From contig JAIXMQ010000001.1 in the NCBI GenBank assembly GCA_025716855.1, forward strand, positions 186,001-250,000: 64,000 nucleotides of DNA, given 5' to 3'. This stretch comes from Pilaira anomala. Lineage: Eukaryota > Mucoromycota > Mucoromycetes > Mucorales > Mucoraceae. The position numbers and the translations under genes are program-made. Below the pieces are notes generated by a model. That model was not told where the DNA came from. It saw nothing but the letters and a program-made list of their open reading frames with translations, and did no database searches. Numbering within the stretch: position 1 is the first letter of the stretch; each line of letters starts with the position of its first letter. Positions 23,983 to 36,788 of the stretch are shown in pieces.

Positions 23983-26392
23983 TTTTTTTTTGTACTAAAT
24001 GAATAAAAAATAAATTGAAAAGAAAAAAGAAAAATTTGATAAGAAAAAAAAATTATTGTAAAAAGAACGAGATCGTACTTTTAAGCTTTTTGTAGGTCGG
24101 GCACCAACTGGCGGATATCAAATATGCTATCTTGAATTATCTGAAGTAGACTTGAACCGATATACATATAGTTTGATATTTCTACTATGCTAATCCCTTA
24201 TTTAGTAGCTGATAGATTTAATACAGAAAAAAAACAAAAACGGTGGAATACTATCTAGTTTAGAAGCAATTGAGTTGCTGCTTTAAAGAAACGTCAAGAC
24301 AAGTTATTTCTGCTTCCCATTTTTTAATTCGCATGTGAAATATAAGACAAATGAGACATTTAAACTAAAAATGGCAATAAATATTTTTTAAAGTAAGACA
24401 ACCATGTTCAGAAAATCTTTTTTTAATCAAAAGTAAAACAGAAAACGAATTTATACAAGTAAAATATAAGATGATCTTTATTACGCCTTCCAAATGGTAT
24501 TAGATATTTTTACTTAACCAAGAATTGTAATATTCTAATATGTATTTACAGGGTTTCCCACTATTTTTGGGGATTAATATGGAAATTAATGGGAAGAAAT
24601 TTAAAAAGTAATAAAACTAAGTTTGAAAGTTGATGGAATAGATTTTGAAGATTAATTAAATAAAGTTTGAAAAAGTTAGTAATATAATTATTACATAGAC
24701 GTTTTAATGCTTTATCTATATCAAGGTTTTCCAAAGCGATAGCTAAGGAGGATAATTATTGTTGAAGACGAGTTTTTTTTTTCTCAGTTTGACTGGGCCA
24801 TAACTAGTTTTTTTTTTGATTGAGTCTTTTTGACTTCTCAAGAATATCGCAGGTTTCTGGGATGTAGTCCTTAAGCTAATTACGATATTCCTAAAATTTA
24901 ATACAGCAGCAAGATCCCTGTTCCATAGTCAATACTTTATATTCTGTTGATCCTTTTCAGTTAATGTCTGTTTCTTCAAACAGTTTTGATTGAAGCATCT
25001 AAAACACGTTATTTAAACTTTTCATTGATATAATATATGTAAGAAATACCTTAAAAGCTTATGGCATGTTACTTTTGGATTAGTCGAACGTCGGTATGGC
25101 CTCTTGGATTAATGCGAAATTCTGTATGTCAAAATCAAACAATAAAATCCCCCATTTCACTGAAAGAAGAACATAACTGAACACACATATTGGTTACAGT
25201 ATATTGTCCAAAAAGAAACAACTCTATAAATAAACAGCATCTCTGAGACAAAATTATTCTATATTTATAGTAGCTCATCTTTATGCGAGTTAGTGCCAAA
25301 TATATGTCTTGGTTAAATGACAAAAGGGATTAGAAATAAAACTAACTATTTTGTAAATACTGACAACAGAGGCGATATCATATACGGTAAGCGTAGTGTT
25401 ATAAGATAAAGTTATTATCTGTTGATATAAAGGACAAAAAAAAAGACTGATGGATAACTAGCACTATGTATTATATATATATTTGAATGTATTTGAATTT
25501 ATCTACTAAGAAAAGTAGTAATTGATATCTCAAGGAATAAAAGCTTAGTTGCACTTACTTGCTGTAAAATTATTACACCATGAACCATTGAGCACATTGT
25601 CTATGTTTAGACAGCTTAAAAATTGCTTGTTTTTTAAAAGACTTGAAATAAAATTACTGTAGTTGATTCCAATGAATAAATGCATATCCTGAGAAAAACA
25701 ATCAAATATGATGGTTTTAGGATACTTATAGACAACACATGTAACAAAAGAAACCAAATTTATTGACACTTAGGATAATAGATTCTGTCTCCGAGATTAC
25801 TTTGAGTGATTGTAGATGCTGGTTTATTATAATTAAAATGTCCCTAGGTCCCAAATATGTTCAAAGTTAGTCCCAAATATATTCGAACTTAGTCTCAAAA
25901 AGATGCAAACTAAGTCCCAAAAACAATGGGAACTCCAGTATGATAAAAGAAATTTATCGGCTGATGATGTGATTATTTATTTTCATTATTCTTTTGATAT
26001 AGAAATCTATAAATATGTCTTTTCTAAATGTACAATACTTGAGCAAGACTTGCTTGTCATTAATTTACACAAAAATTTTGTGATACTCGCTTGCAGATAA
26101 AAAGTAACACAATTATTTCATTTTACAACACTAGCATGATTATTTTTAGTTGTGTTGCTAGCTAGTGTGGGTTTTTAATGGAACACATCATTAATGCCAG
26201 CTATTATCTATAAAGTGTGTAGTGATATATGCATATTCTGTTGTGCATCTGTTATGATCACCATGTCAAATTAAATTTAATGAGTCTGAGCGCTGACCAA
26301 AACAAATCAAAACTCCTGCAAATATAAAAATGTGACTGAACAAAAGGATTTGTCTAACATGTGAAAACGCATATCCTGCGTGTGATCGTGTG

Positions 26393-26435
<43 letters not shown>

Positions 26436-26768
26436 AGTTAATTTTAAGTACATCATTTACTATATCTGTCAATTCAGCCCAAGCTTACATTCATTCTCTT
26501 GTTTTAAATATGAACTTGTTCATCATGCTGATAATTTATTTTCCAGTCATTAAAACATGAGATTATTATGGCATTTTTGGGGTAAAAAGTAGCATTTGCC
26601 ATGTGGTTTCTAACCATTTTCTCGATGTAGGACAGTATTCAATAAATAGCAAAAATTGGCCACATACAGTCTTGCTTTGCTTTATTTAAATTTCTTTTTT
26701 CCTCTCATTCTTTTCTTTAATCACCTTTTCTTTTTTTCTTTTTCGTATTGTTCACATTAAAATATATA
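23983..26768. promoter_or_regulatory. Long shared upstream region of the two bZIP genes, with repeat relics
   Basis: 2.8 kb of AT-rich DNA between divergent paralogues. It contains short direct repeats built on TCCCAAATAT (25843-25920), a poly(T) tract of about 37 bases (26397-26433) and small minus-strand frames (25135-25323, 25545-25769) whose composition could reflect a decayed mobile element. A pyrimidine-rich stretch (26690-26745) precedes the second bZIP start. Confidence 0.45.
25843..25920. repeat. Diverged direct repeats (TCCCAAATAT core)
   Basis: Three to four imperfect ~23-bp units around GTCCCAAATAT[GA]TTC[AG]AA[GC]TTA appear in tandem, the last ones degenerating to AGTCTCAAAA and AGTCCCAAAA. 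Seen directly; function unknown. Confidence 0.55.
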
Positions 26769-27373
26769 ATGGAACAAATAGCGTTTGAACACTTTGACCC
26801 TGAATTTGAATTATGTAACTTGGATGCTAATGGAAAACCAATAAAACCTCGCAAAAAGCCAGGCCGTAAGCCAAATCCACCATCTCCAGCTCAACGAAAG
26901 GCTCAAAATAGAGCTGCTCAAAGGGCATTTCGTGAACGTAAAAGACGTGAAATGCGTGACGCCGAGACAAATATCAAAAAATGCTTAAATATGCGTGATC
27001 AAGCTGTAAAAGAAGCAAAATCTCTTCAACAAAAAGTTGAGGAATTACGTTATGAGAATAATTTTCTCAAGGGAGAAGTTCTAACCTTAAAAATTGCCTG
27101 TATGGCAAATAGAGTGGACGTACCGAAATTTTGGGATACTGGTATGAGAGACAGAATGGGCTCAGATATCACTACTTTCTCACGAACAAAAGAAATGCCG
27201 CAACCTATGGAATTCTTTTTAAATAGTCAAAAATATATTATTACCATGTTACCTGAAGACTTATTGCAGTCTCCAGCTTCTTCCCCTTCCCCTGAGATAC
27301 CTATTTTTGATCACATGTCTCACCAACAGCAACAACAACATCAACAACAACAGCAACCACAACAACAGCAACC

Positions 27374-27407
<34 letters not shown>

Positions 27408-28586
27408 ACACAAGAGCACCAGCAAAATCATTACCAACCGCAGCAAAACTACAATATTTCCTCTACTGCATCTACCACATCAACTAATACTTCATATTTT
27501 AACAACCAAGACATGACAGATCCTTTATTATCATCACCTCCATCTTCAACGTCACATGATCTATCCTCAATATCCAGTGCCTTTGGTTTCGAGGATATAG
27601 CAAGTGCTGTGCAATCTCTTGGCAGTCTAGATTTAGATCCAGCATTAATGCAATACTTTTTACAACCAGATACAATTAATGAATTTGTGAATCAAATGAA
27701 AGATGTACCACTTGAGTTATGGTTAAGTCAAGTGCCACCAGAGATGGCTGCTCTCATTCCACCAGAAATTCGTACATTTTTATCACAACCCCACCAAAAT
27801 TCATCGTTACACAATCACATCCATAAAAGTGCTATGGATTATGCATCATCTCATCAATTATCTGACTTCTCACCACCACCCATTCCTAGTTCTTTTCAGC
27901 CCGAAATTCCTGTAGAAGGCGATTTCTGGAAAGATATCAAAGAAACCCATTTGTCACCTACCATGTCAAATAAAGTATATGTGGCTGGTCCTATTTCTGC
28001 TTTAGATGCTGTCAATCAAATGCGAACGATGCGAGAGCAAAACGATAACCGATTTCTGTTAACACCAAGTAATTTTTTTTTTGTTATTTCGCTTTTTAAT
28101 TGATTCTAAATGAACTAACTTTTTTTTCTTTTAGCTGAACTACAACGTAAAATACCTCACGACCCTAGAATTGATTTGATTCCTGGACCAACGATGCGAA
28201 ATTATATGATTCTTTTCCAAGATTTCTATAACGCCAACGAATTATTTAGTACGTTACTTGATAGTGCTATGTTTATTGGAGGTGAATTAGGAAACCCAGA
28301 TTGCTGGTTTGTACCACCCAATTTTATTCGAAAGTATTGGTTTCTATGTCCAAACCATCGACCTACAAGACCTGATAATTCTGTAGAACTAGCTGTATTT
28401 TTTGCCCAAAAAATGCTTGATTCACTTAGACGACGAAAGGAAATGTATATTATGCGCGATCAAAATTTACAATATTTCGTTAAACCAAACACAGCGGAAA
28501 TTTGTATCGATTATGATCTTGTAGACGATGACGAGCCTTCAAAAAAAAAGAGAGCTGATAGTATAGGTAGGAGTTATAAAGGTTAA
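26769..28586 (+). CDS. bZIP transcription factor with DUF3425 C-terminal domain (copy 2), 2 exons
   Basis: Exons 26769-28068 and 28135-28586 (1752 nt, 583 aa). The start is the ATG at 26769, not the upstream TTG that extends the frame. Basic region KKPGRKPNPPSPAQRKAQNR then NRAAQRAFRERKRREMRDAE, and zipper heptads into YENNFLKGEVLTLK. A long Gln-rich tract is encoded at 27316-27440. The intron splits the DUF3425-like domain just before LQRKIPHDPRIDLIPGPTMR, with AMFIGGELGNPDCWFVPPNF downstream. The domain order and the two motif blocks are the same as in the minus-strand neighbour, so the pair is a divergent paralogue set. Function: presumably transcriptional regulation; targets unknown. Confidence 0.92.
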
Positions 28587-29591
28587 GATTGTGTTTCTTT
28601 GTACTTATTACGTATATATTATAGATTTCTTTATGATTGAAAATATCAATAAGGATATTCCTAGAATTATTTCACCGAATCCATTTACTGTGTAAATGAA
28701 ATTCTCCTTATATATCTATTTATTTTTTGCTGTGTGTGTGTATATTTTATCTAAATACTATATGATATGCTTCAAATATACAACTGATTTACTTCAAATT
28801 ACAATTACGATGTACAAATTCAGAATTGTTTTTGACAATAAAATATTTCTTTTTCTTGGAAAATGTATGTTTATTTTTTACATAATATTCAATTACAAAA
28901 TCGATAATTCTCTACATCCTGTCTTAATTTTAACGCAAATAGACTTACAAAATAGGGGTGTTCGGACCAATTTGTGCTAAAGTCGTACAAAATTTAAAAT
29001 AAAAACGCATTGGTCGTCTTTTCTTTTAGACACGAGTACTTTTTTTTTACATTTGTGGTGTTCAAACCCAAATTAATTTTATTGGCTAACGTAAATTTGT
29101 CTGATTTTAGCACAAATAGGTCTGAACACCCCAATGTAAATACCTCACTTGAAGTACTGTATTTGTCAGTAAATTCGAGAAAAGTTCAGGAATAAAATAA
29201 TAAAGTGTGGCAAGTATAATTAAGAAAGAGGTAGGTCTAAATTGACAACAGTCAGGACGAAGTTGATAAATAAAAACTTATTTGTAAACTAAAAATACAA
29301 AGTGTCTTCTTGGTAACATTTTTGAGCGAATAATGAACATAAATTCCTAAAAGCCTTCTTGTATAGAACAACATTGTTTTTTTTAGTCAATGCAGTTTTG
29401 AAACAATGAACATTGTTTGAAAAAGTAGTAATTAGTAAAACCAAGAGACTATTTTGTTTCGAAACAAACAAACAACAAAAAATTATAGCAGCTTTTTCTT
29501 ACTTGTTTAATGAATATTAGTTCATTTTATTAAAATTATAGAAGATTATATGTATATTATTTATATTAAAAAGAAGTAGCTTAGATAGCTT
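28587..29591. other. Intergenic, contains a MITE
   Basis: About 1 kb between the bZIP and the convergent OPT gene. Apart from the 178-bp inverted-repeat element at 28955-29132 it is AT-rich with no supported gene. Confidence 0.5.
28955..29132. mobile_element. 178-bp MITE with ~27-40-bp imperfect terminal inverted repeats
   Basis: The left end starts GGGGTGTTCGGACCAATTTG and the right end, read on the minus strand, starts GGGGTGTTCAGACCTATTTG. The similarity continues through TGCTAAA and ACAAA for about 40 bp with a handful of mismatches. No coding capacity. A clean target duplication is not obvious. The GGGGTGTTC end is reminiscent of hAT-type termini, but assignment is inference. Confidence 0.65.
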
Positions 29592-31948
29592 TTAGCAACT
29601 GGCACAATAACCGTAAGCATTATCAGCCGCTAAGTTACAGTTATCAAACATGGCATTAGAACCCGCACCGCCGTTACCCCACCAATCTGGGGTATATCCT
29701 GACCCAGTGACAACACCAAAGATAACAATTGCACTGATAGCTACACCCGAATCAAATGCAGCAGATGTAACATAATTGTACTTTCTCCACCAGTCAAAGT
29801 GGTATCTACGAATATAGAACATGAACACAAAACCTGCAGCACACCACATAGAGAAATTAAGAGGGACAGCAGGAGGCATCATACCAGTAGAATTTAAGAT
29901 TAAAGGAATATGAATATATTTTATCCAGCTATCGGGATACTTCCTGGAAAGGAGCCAGAATGGAACAGGAATAATGATACCAATAAGGAAGAACCAAAGC
30001 ATTGAATTATAAGGCGATTCAGAACCAAACATTCTCTCAGGACCAATGGCACCCCAGATAACAGAGGCAGAATAAAATGTCTTTGCAGAAGGACAGGTGA
30101 AAGGACGTCCACTGGGAGTACAAATACCTTCTACTGTATCCATAAGCCAAGTAGCTGTAGCCAAGTTGATTGTACCAGCCAAGAAAGTACCTACAATTTG
30201 GACCCAGAACATAGCCTTGGGAGGAATTTTAGTGTAATGCCCAAGTTTAAGATCACTAAGGAAATTAAGACATTGTGCAGAACTAATATAACCGTATGTT
30301 TTGAATGTAACATTAGCAATAGGATGACCAGGAAGTGCAAAACCAATAACAAATTCAGTGATTACGTTAAGACCAGGTTGTTGGTTTGTGACAGCTTGAA
30401 TAATACCGATAGGAAGTACAAAGATAATAGAGATGAGTACAGCAAGTATAAGACCCCACCATGGAAGGTAAATAGGCCATTCATAAATTACAGCAAACGA
30501 GACACCGAATGAAATAAGAAAGATAGCAATGTACCACCAGTCAGGTACTTCAGGATAAGCACGCATTAATTTTTGATGAATATCTTCGTTGTTCTTGGTA
30601 CGAGCGCTCTTAAACTGTTTAATAATATCTTTACCATGGAACAAAGCAGTATGTGTCAAAAGACTGGTAACGCCAGCGAAACCAATACCATAAGTGAATG
30701 CAAAGAAAGTGGTCATACGAAGAGGGCCATAAGTAGCATAAAGCTCGGGATCCAAAATCTTTTGATCATTTAAAACGAGGGTATTGTTCCATGCCTCACC
30801 CGCAGTATTATATAAATCAGAAGTTAAGATGGGGAAAGTTTTAGCGTCCCAGACATTAGTATAATATAAAGCAGGAACCATAATCCAGGCAATGAAAACA
30901 AAACCAACAGTAATGTTTGCAATAGCCCAAAAAGGTACGACTAATGGAGAACCAAGGAAAGAGGTAATAGTAGACCAATCGAATGAAACAGAGAGCATAC
31001 CCAATCCATTGAGAGAACCAGTAAGTTGAGCCAAGACACGGTTATCTTGGTTGATCCAGCAAGCCCAAGAGAAAAATGCCAATACCTGGAAGAAATAACC
31101 AGGAAGCCAGTAGTACACAAACATACCAGAGAAACAATACAAGAACCAACGAAGACGACTTGGGCCACCCCAGTTTGTATCAGGTTGATGGAAAGATCTG
31201 AAAAGTGAAATATTTGACAAGTTTCCTGGCCAAACCATAGAAGCAGGATATACAAGATAAGGACGGAGAACACCAGCCATACCGTACCCAATAAATTGAG
31301 TAGTCCAGACTAATAAGATTCCTCCACCCCAACCTAAGTTTTGGTTATAAAAGAGACGTTGAATGGTAACAATATCAACAGCATAAGCAGTCGAATAACA
31401 ACAATTTGCCATGGTTGTAATCAGAACATGCTCCTTCATGTTGAAAGGACCAGGGTTAAAGAATTTGGATTTAGGGATCACTTTTTCCATAAGTTTACCA
31501 AGAGGAAAACTAAGTAATTGGACTACGAGAGGAGATAAAGTCAAGGCGTTTTGTCTGAAATGAAAAAATTGATTGACAAAACTGAGTAAACAAGCAAAGA
31601 CAATACCCAGAAACCACATACGGAAAGTATATACAGGAAGTGATGTATCATCAGTGCTATATTAGATTATTTTTTTGTAAGTAAGTCTACTGTATTTTAT
31701 GTGTGTGTATATAGGTGTTCATATTTGTTTTTTTTTACTCACTTTGATACTACAGCACGTACTTCTTCAATAGGTGAATCTTCTGCTGTTTCAACATATT
31801 CATTAAAATCAGACTTTTCTGAATCAACATATGCTGTCTGTTCTATCTTTTCGCGATCAGATACAAAATCTTGGGCTTTTTCAGAAGTAACAATTGTTTC
31901 GTTGACTAAATCCTCCTTTTTATCGGAGGATATACTTATTCCTGCCAT
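29592..31948 (-). CDS. OPT family oligopeptide transporter, 2 exons
   Basis: Plasma-membrane proton-coupled importer of small peptides (tetra/pentapeptides, glutathione) of the OPT/YSL superfamily. Exons 31743-31948 and 29592-31656 (2271 nt, 756 aa). Acidic cytosolic N-terminus (about 70 residues), then DTSLPVYTFRMWFLGIVFAC, the conserved entry into helix 1. Further landmarks: NPGPFNMKEHVLITTMANC (the family NPGPFxxKEH motif), FVIGFALPGHPIANVTFKTYGY (GxPxANxxFKxxGY, typical of OPTs), and IGPERMFG near the C-terminus. It ends in a Cys-rich GYCASC tail. Twelve or more hydrophobic helices are visible. The exact peptide substrate cannot be read from sequence. Confidence 0.95.
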
Positions 31949-32094
31949 GTTATTATTTTTTTTTTTTACAGTAATAAATAAAAAAAAAGGAGTATAGATG
32001 CAAGGAATTAAGTATATATGTAATGCAATTGATAGAGAATAAAAATAAAAAAATAATAATAGTATGCATTGAATATTCGCTCGCATTTATATTG

Positions 32095-32146
<52 letters not shown>

Positions 32147-33290
32147 CAGGATCGCACTACACGGAGTTGATGGAATCACACTGCTTTTGGTTAAAAACGC
32201 CTATTTTAGCAAACTGAGATTGTAAAGTATTATTTAAAATTATGTATTTTTCTACAATATAGCTTATTCGACACTCTTCGGTTTATTTGTTCTAGCTTTA
32301 CAGAAAAAAAAAAAGAAGAAGAATAGTAATAAATACATTGTCAACCAGAGGAAGCAGCACTTTTGGATAATTTATCCTTTTTTAAAAAAAATAAAGTAGT
32401 TACAAAGAATCAAAACAAGATTATTTAACCAAAATCGGCAGGTATATTGAATGTTCACAGAATCGGCAGTTGTCATCTGCTTTAATTATCAGAATATTAT
32501 ACCAGTGATGGTATTGAGTGTAACATTTTAGGTATTGCAAAGATAAGCGATTCACCTGGACAAAACGGTATTATATCTCCTTTTTAGTATATTTTAACTT
32601 TGATAAGACATCTTGTGTTAATTGTATTTCGACTTTTTTGCCTTATTTTGAAGAATTTAGTGCCATCATCGCTTATTTTTAACTAAAGGATATAGTTAGT
32701 ATATACTCTATTTTATTTTTCATTAATAATTATGCAGGAAAGAAAAAATAAAAGAGTAAAAAGAGAAAAGGAGGGGACCCTTTATTAACAAAAATTTTAT
32801 ATCTAGAATACTCTTCATATACAAATACATCTCTCTCTTTGATCTTTTACAATAAATTGAGATAAAATGCAAAAACAACAACCTGATTAAACTCGGGTTA
32901 CGCAAATATAGCAGAATATTTATATCAGGTAACCAAAGAGCACAAGTAACTAATCCTCATAAAAACTAAAGTAGAATTATACAGACCCAGGTCCTGTTTT
33001 AATGAATAAAAATAGATAACTACCGAATGATAATGCTAGAAGAAGAACAAATGTACATCTCATGTTTAAAAAAAAAAAAGAACGAATATTTAATACGAAC
33101 CATCATCCTATATACCTCTTAAATGGTGTGTACAATGCAATACATTTAGATCGCCACTCAATTTATGCTATGTTTTTTTTTTTTATTTATTTTTAGACGA
33201 ATGAATTTAATAAACTTTCTACTGCAAAACACAAATATAAAACTTTAAAAATTGATAAGGTAACGTAAATAAAAGATTTACCGCCTTTAA
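31949..33290. other. Intergenic region with a very long poly(T) and a possible small spliced ORF
   Basis: Contains an uninterrupted T tract of about 48 bases (32098-32145), followed by CAGG, upstream of the OPT gene. On the minus strand at 33063 an ATG opens a short signal-like peptide MRCTFVLLLALSF that runs into a GTAGTT donor, but the following exon ends after only five codons, so it is not called as a gene. A reverse-strand C-rich or regulatory element was not found. Confidence 0.35.
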
Positions 33291-33546
33291 CTATCTTCTT
33301 AACCTCAAAAAGAAAGCATTCTTACTATATGCGCTATCTGCGGGATAATACTTGTCATAAAAATTCACAATGAATTCTTCAGGTTTAAATCCGAATTTTT
33401 GATACAAGATCTAAAACAATAAATTAGAATGATTTAATAATAATAATAATAAAAAAAGAACGCTTACCATTGCATTATTATTAGCAGAAACATGAAGTGT
33501 AATATCTTTACTAATGGCAGTTTGAAACAAATGATACAACATGAAC

Positions 33547-33582
<36 letters not shown>

Positions 33583-35258
33583 GCAAATGTTAATTTTTTT
33601 TTTAACGCACTATAAAAAGAAAATATATACTTACTGTCCAATACTTGCTTTCCCCCATCCTTCATCCACAGCAAAATAAGTAATATAAGCTTCAGGTGTC
33701 ATGAAAGCGCACCCAATCACACGTCGTTTATACAATGCAACAATACTAAATTCAGGAAACAAAAGCGATTCAGAGACATCAATGCCCTCCCAAAACGATC
33801 TACTTAACAACCGATTCACTTGATCCAAATGTTCCTTTTGAAAGTAAACATAATCAATGCTTTCACCCTCCACCACACCATGGATTACCTCTCCCTTCTT
33901 GGGCGGTTTTCCAGCACAAGCTCTAATTTGACCCAACAACAACATCCGATTTGGTTTACTTTGAAAATCTCGACGAATAAACGGTCGAAGTTTACGTCCG
34001 TTCCAAGACGACAGCCAAGGCTCATCACGTGTGATTGTCTCCCGTTGTCGTATCGATCCAAACAGTCGAGACGCAAACGACGATGTATAAGGTGTGAATG
34101 TAATCTTTTCAAGCAACTGTTGTTGATCATCGAATGTTTGTTCCTCCTGTTGGTTCGATGCAGGTAAGATCGTGGTCTCTTTTGAGATAGGCTCTAAAGC
34201 ATGTTTAGGCATGCGAAGTAACTGAATGATCTGGCTATCCATATCGAATAGTTTAATGCCTAGGTTACGTTTGAGACGTCTCACGGCTAATTTTCTTTTG
34301 TATCTACAGGCTGCGAAAGAAAGCTTTTTGGAGGAATGTTCTAGACGTTGTAAAAGTGACCATTCGTCTTGTTGTGAAAGGTGGTGATGGAAGATGGAGG
34401 GAGGGACGGTAGGTTTGGATGTGTGTGTGCTGGTTTGAGTTTGTGTATGTGATGGTGTATGCGTAGATGTGTTTGTGTTTGATGGTGTATTTGGTTCTGT
34501 TAATGTGACTGAATCGTCCGTTGTGTTGGTAGAATAATTGGGTATGTCTAGAGCTTTCTCTTCTTCAATTGTAGAAGCTTCTATTGTAATAGATTCTTGT
34601 TTTACAGGCGAGTCTCTTGAATCATCATCTGTATTGGATTTAGAAAGAGGAACAGATGCTGAGATTTCTGGTAATGTTAATGATGGTGATGGTGATGGTG
34701 ATGGTGATGGTGGTGGTAGTGGTGGTGATAATGATGGTTGACGTTGTGGTGGTGGTGATGATGATGATTTTGATTTGGCTTGTTGAACTATTTCTGGTTT
34801 TGATTTGGGTAGCACTGTTTCTAACTCTGGTTTTGATGTAGGTTTTGGAGAAGACTTTAATTTAGATGATTTTGTTTTCTTTGGTTTTACAGGAGAGGAA
34901 GGAGGAGGAGGAGGAGGAGATGATATTTCAGGTGACATTTTATCTAAGCTCAGCTTCCGAGAAGCTGGTTTTTTAGCAGGTTTTGTTTCTGGTTTCTTCT
35001 TTTTGACAGGCGGTGGTAATTCCTCATCACTTGAAAGATCATTTGCAGAAGAAAGTTCGGATAATGAACTTAGGTCAAGTAAATCAGGATCTGGTTCCTC
35101 TTTTTTAACCTTCTTTGGTTTCTTTGGTTTAGGTGGCTCTGGATCTGGTTTAGAGCGTTTTAATGGTCTTTTTAAGTTGGGTTTTTGTTTTGTTGTTGCT
35201 TTTGATTTCTTTTCATTGGATGGTGGTTCAACTTTATGTAATGTCCACCAAGCTATAC

Positions 35259-35294
<36 letters not shown>

Positions 35295-36139
35295 TTCATA
35301 TGTATGTGGACAGCATGATTATATATGTATATACTTGCCACTTTGATGAAACTTTTCAAATCCAGAGAGGAAAAGGTTATTATGAGTAGATAATACACTA
35401 GCAATTGTATTATTCCAAGTTAAAGATCCTACATTTAATCGATTAATGCAAATTGTTAAAAAGACAAACTATTCTCTTACTTTGTTTATCAGGCACAAGA
35501 TAATCCCAGTAATCATCAATGAATGCACATACATCCTCTTTCCATCTAAAATAATAATGTTCGCGTCTATCCTTTTCATCCTTTTTAGCGTCTTCTACTT
35601 GAGCTCTTTTAATCAAGTTATAAATCACTAAATGAACAATCGCAATCCAACTCAATCCTTTACGTTCAAACGTCTCTTGTCCTTGATTACAAATAGAGCA
35701 ATGAAAAGTTCCAAATGTATCTCCATAGAGTAAAGGTTTTACCATACAGCTAATACAATCTTTTTTTATTTTTTATTTTATCAACCCTTTTTTTTTAGTG
35801 TTCTGTTTCATTACTTTTCAAGCTTTATTATTATTATTTTACCTCCGTGAAAAAATTGTCGACATTTCTCACAACGAATGACAGGTTGATCACTATATAC
35901 TTCAAAATGAGTCTCTTTTCTTTTCTAAAACACTATTTTTTTTTTTTTTCTATTTTGTTTTTACTCTGTTATGCCTTGACCACAATAACAATAAGTATCT
36001 TCAATATTCCGAGAATGGTTACTATCCCAATGTAAAGAATCCAACTGACATGTAAAAAAAAAGAAAAATGCTTTTTAGCTTAAATATGAAAAAAGTTAAA
36101 CTTTGACGTTACATTATAAGGAAGCTTTTTATCTGCCAT
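33291..36139 (-). CDS. KAT14: KAT14 (CSRP2BP/ATAC2)-type histone acetyltransferase-like protein: PHD-like zinc finger, winged-helix-like module, GNAT domain
   Basis: In animals KAT14 is the second GNAT subunit of the ATAC chromatin complex. Multi-exon, about 800 aa, start ATG at 36139 (MADKKLPYN, then an intron). N-terminal Cys-rich finger: YCYCGQG, RCEKCRQFFH, FHCSICNQG. Next HYYFRWKEDVCAFIDDYWDY, closely matching the KAT14 module after the finger, then a SLTWNNTIASVLSTH/GSAWW-type segment. The middle is a long Lys/Ser/Pro-rich disordered stretch (34170-35250). The C-terminal GNAT region shows SRSFWEGIDVSESLLFPEFS, VALYKRRVIGCAFM, HLFQTAISKDITLHVSANNN, and the terminal YQKFGF...FYDKYYP...NAFFLRLRR stretch that is characteristic of KAT14. 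Introns hold poly(A)/poly(T) runs (33550-33580). Assignment is strong; complex membership in fungi is inferred. Confidence 0.88.
35255..35289. repeat. TA microsatellite
   Basis: (TA)n run of roughly 14 units within an intron of the KAT14-like gene; AT dinucleotide runs also occur at 9835-9855, 46301-46320 and 57052-57064. Confidence 0.7.
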
Positions 36140-36788
36140 ATTTGATACAAAAAAGTTATAAAAAAAAAAAAGTAACAGAAAATATATTTCGTTTTTTAAA
36201 CATTTTTCTTCATTGGACTGCTAAAATATTTATGTAATGTGTACACACACCTAAATTTGTAATACCTGGCCAATATGGACCTGAACACATATTTGTATCA
36301 ATTCGTCAATTGACATATATATACACATTTGTTTACAAAACAAAATATATACATATATAACAGAATTAATTGATCATTTACAATACATAAATTGAAAGGT
36401 TTGAACTAATCAATTGACGGGTTTTTTTTTATGGTTGTAACCGAATTAAAAAACCAAGATTGATGTTTCGCAAGAAAGAAAGAGAGAGACCCTGTTAATT
36501 CAAGTATGATTGTTGGATTTTTACTTTTTTAGTAGTTAGGGAAATAATATATTAATTATAAAGTGCATAAAATGCATGTATTATATGTGGTCTGTTCCAG
36601 ATCTAGATCACAAACATACGCCATCAATTTAAGCAGAAAATAAAAAAAAGGTCGCGTGAATAAGTAGGACGAAAAGATGTGAGAAAAAAAAAAGCAAATA
36701 TTTTTTTTTTATCGATATCAGAATGTAAATCAAAGATTTGAAAATACACAGGTAATTGTTATTTTTATTATTATTCAAGTATATATTC
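36140..36788. other. Intergenic between KAT14-like and velvet genes
   Basis: About 650 bp with no gene. It contains TATATATACACA-type runs (36320-36360) and a GAAAGAAAGAGAGAGA stretch (36473-36489). It must hold the KAT14 promoter and the velvet terminator, both on the minus strand. Confidence 0.4.

Noticed and set aside
25135..25769. Two minus-strand frames (62 and 74 codons) considered as a decayed transposase
   Set aside because: A faint resemblance to transposase-type LL-x-L-x-N blocks was too weak to call; left as intergenic.
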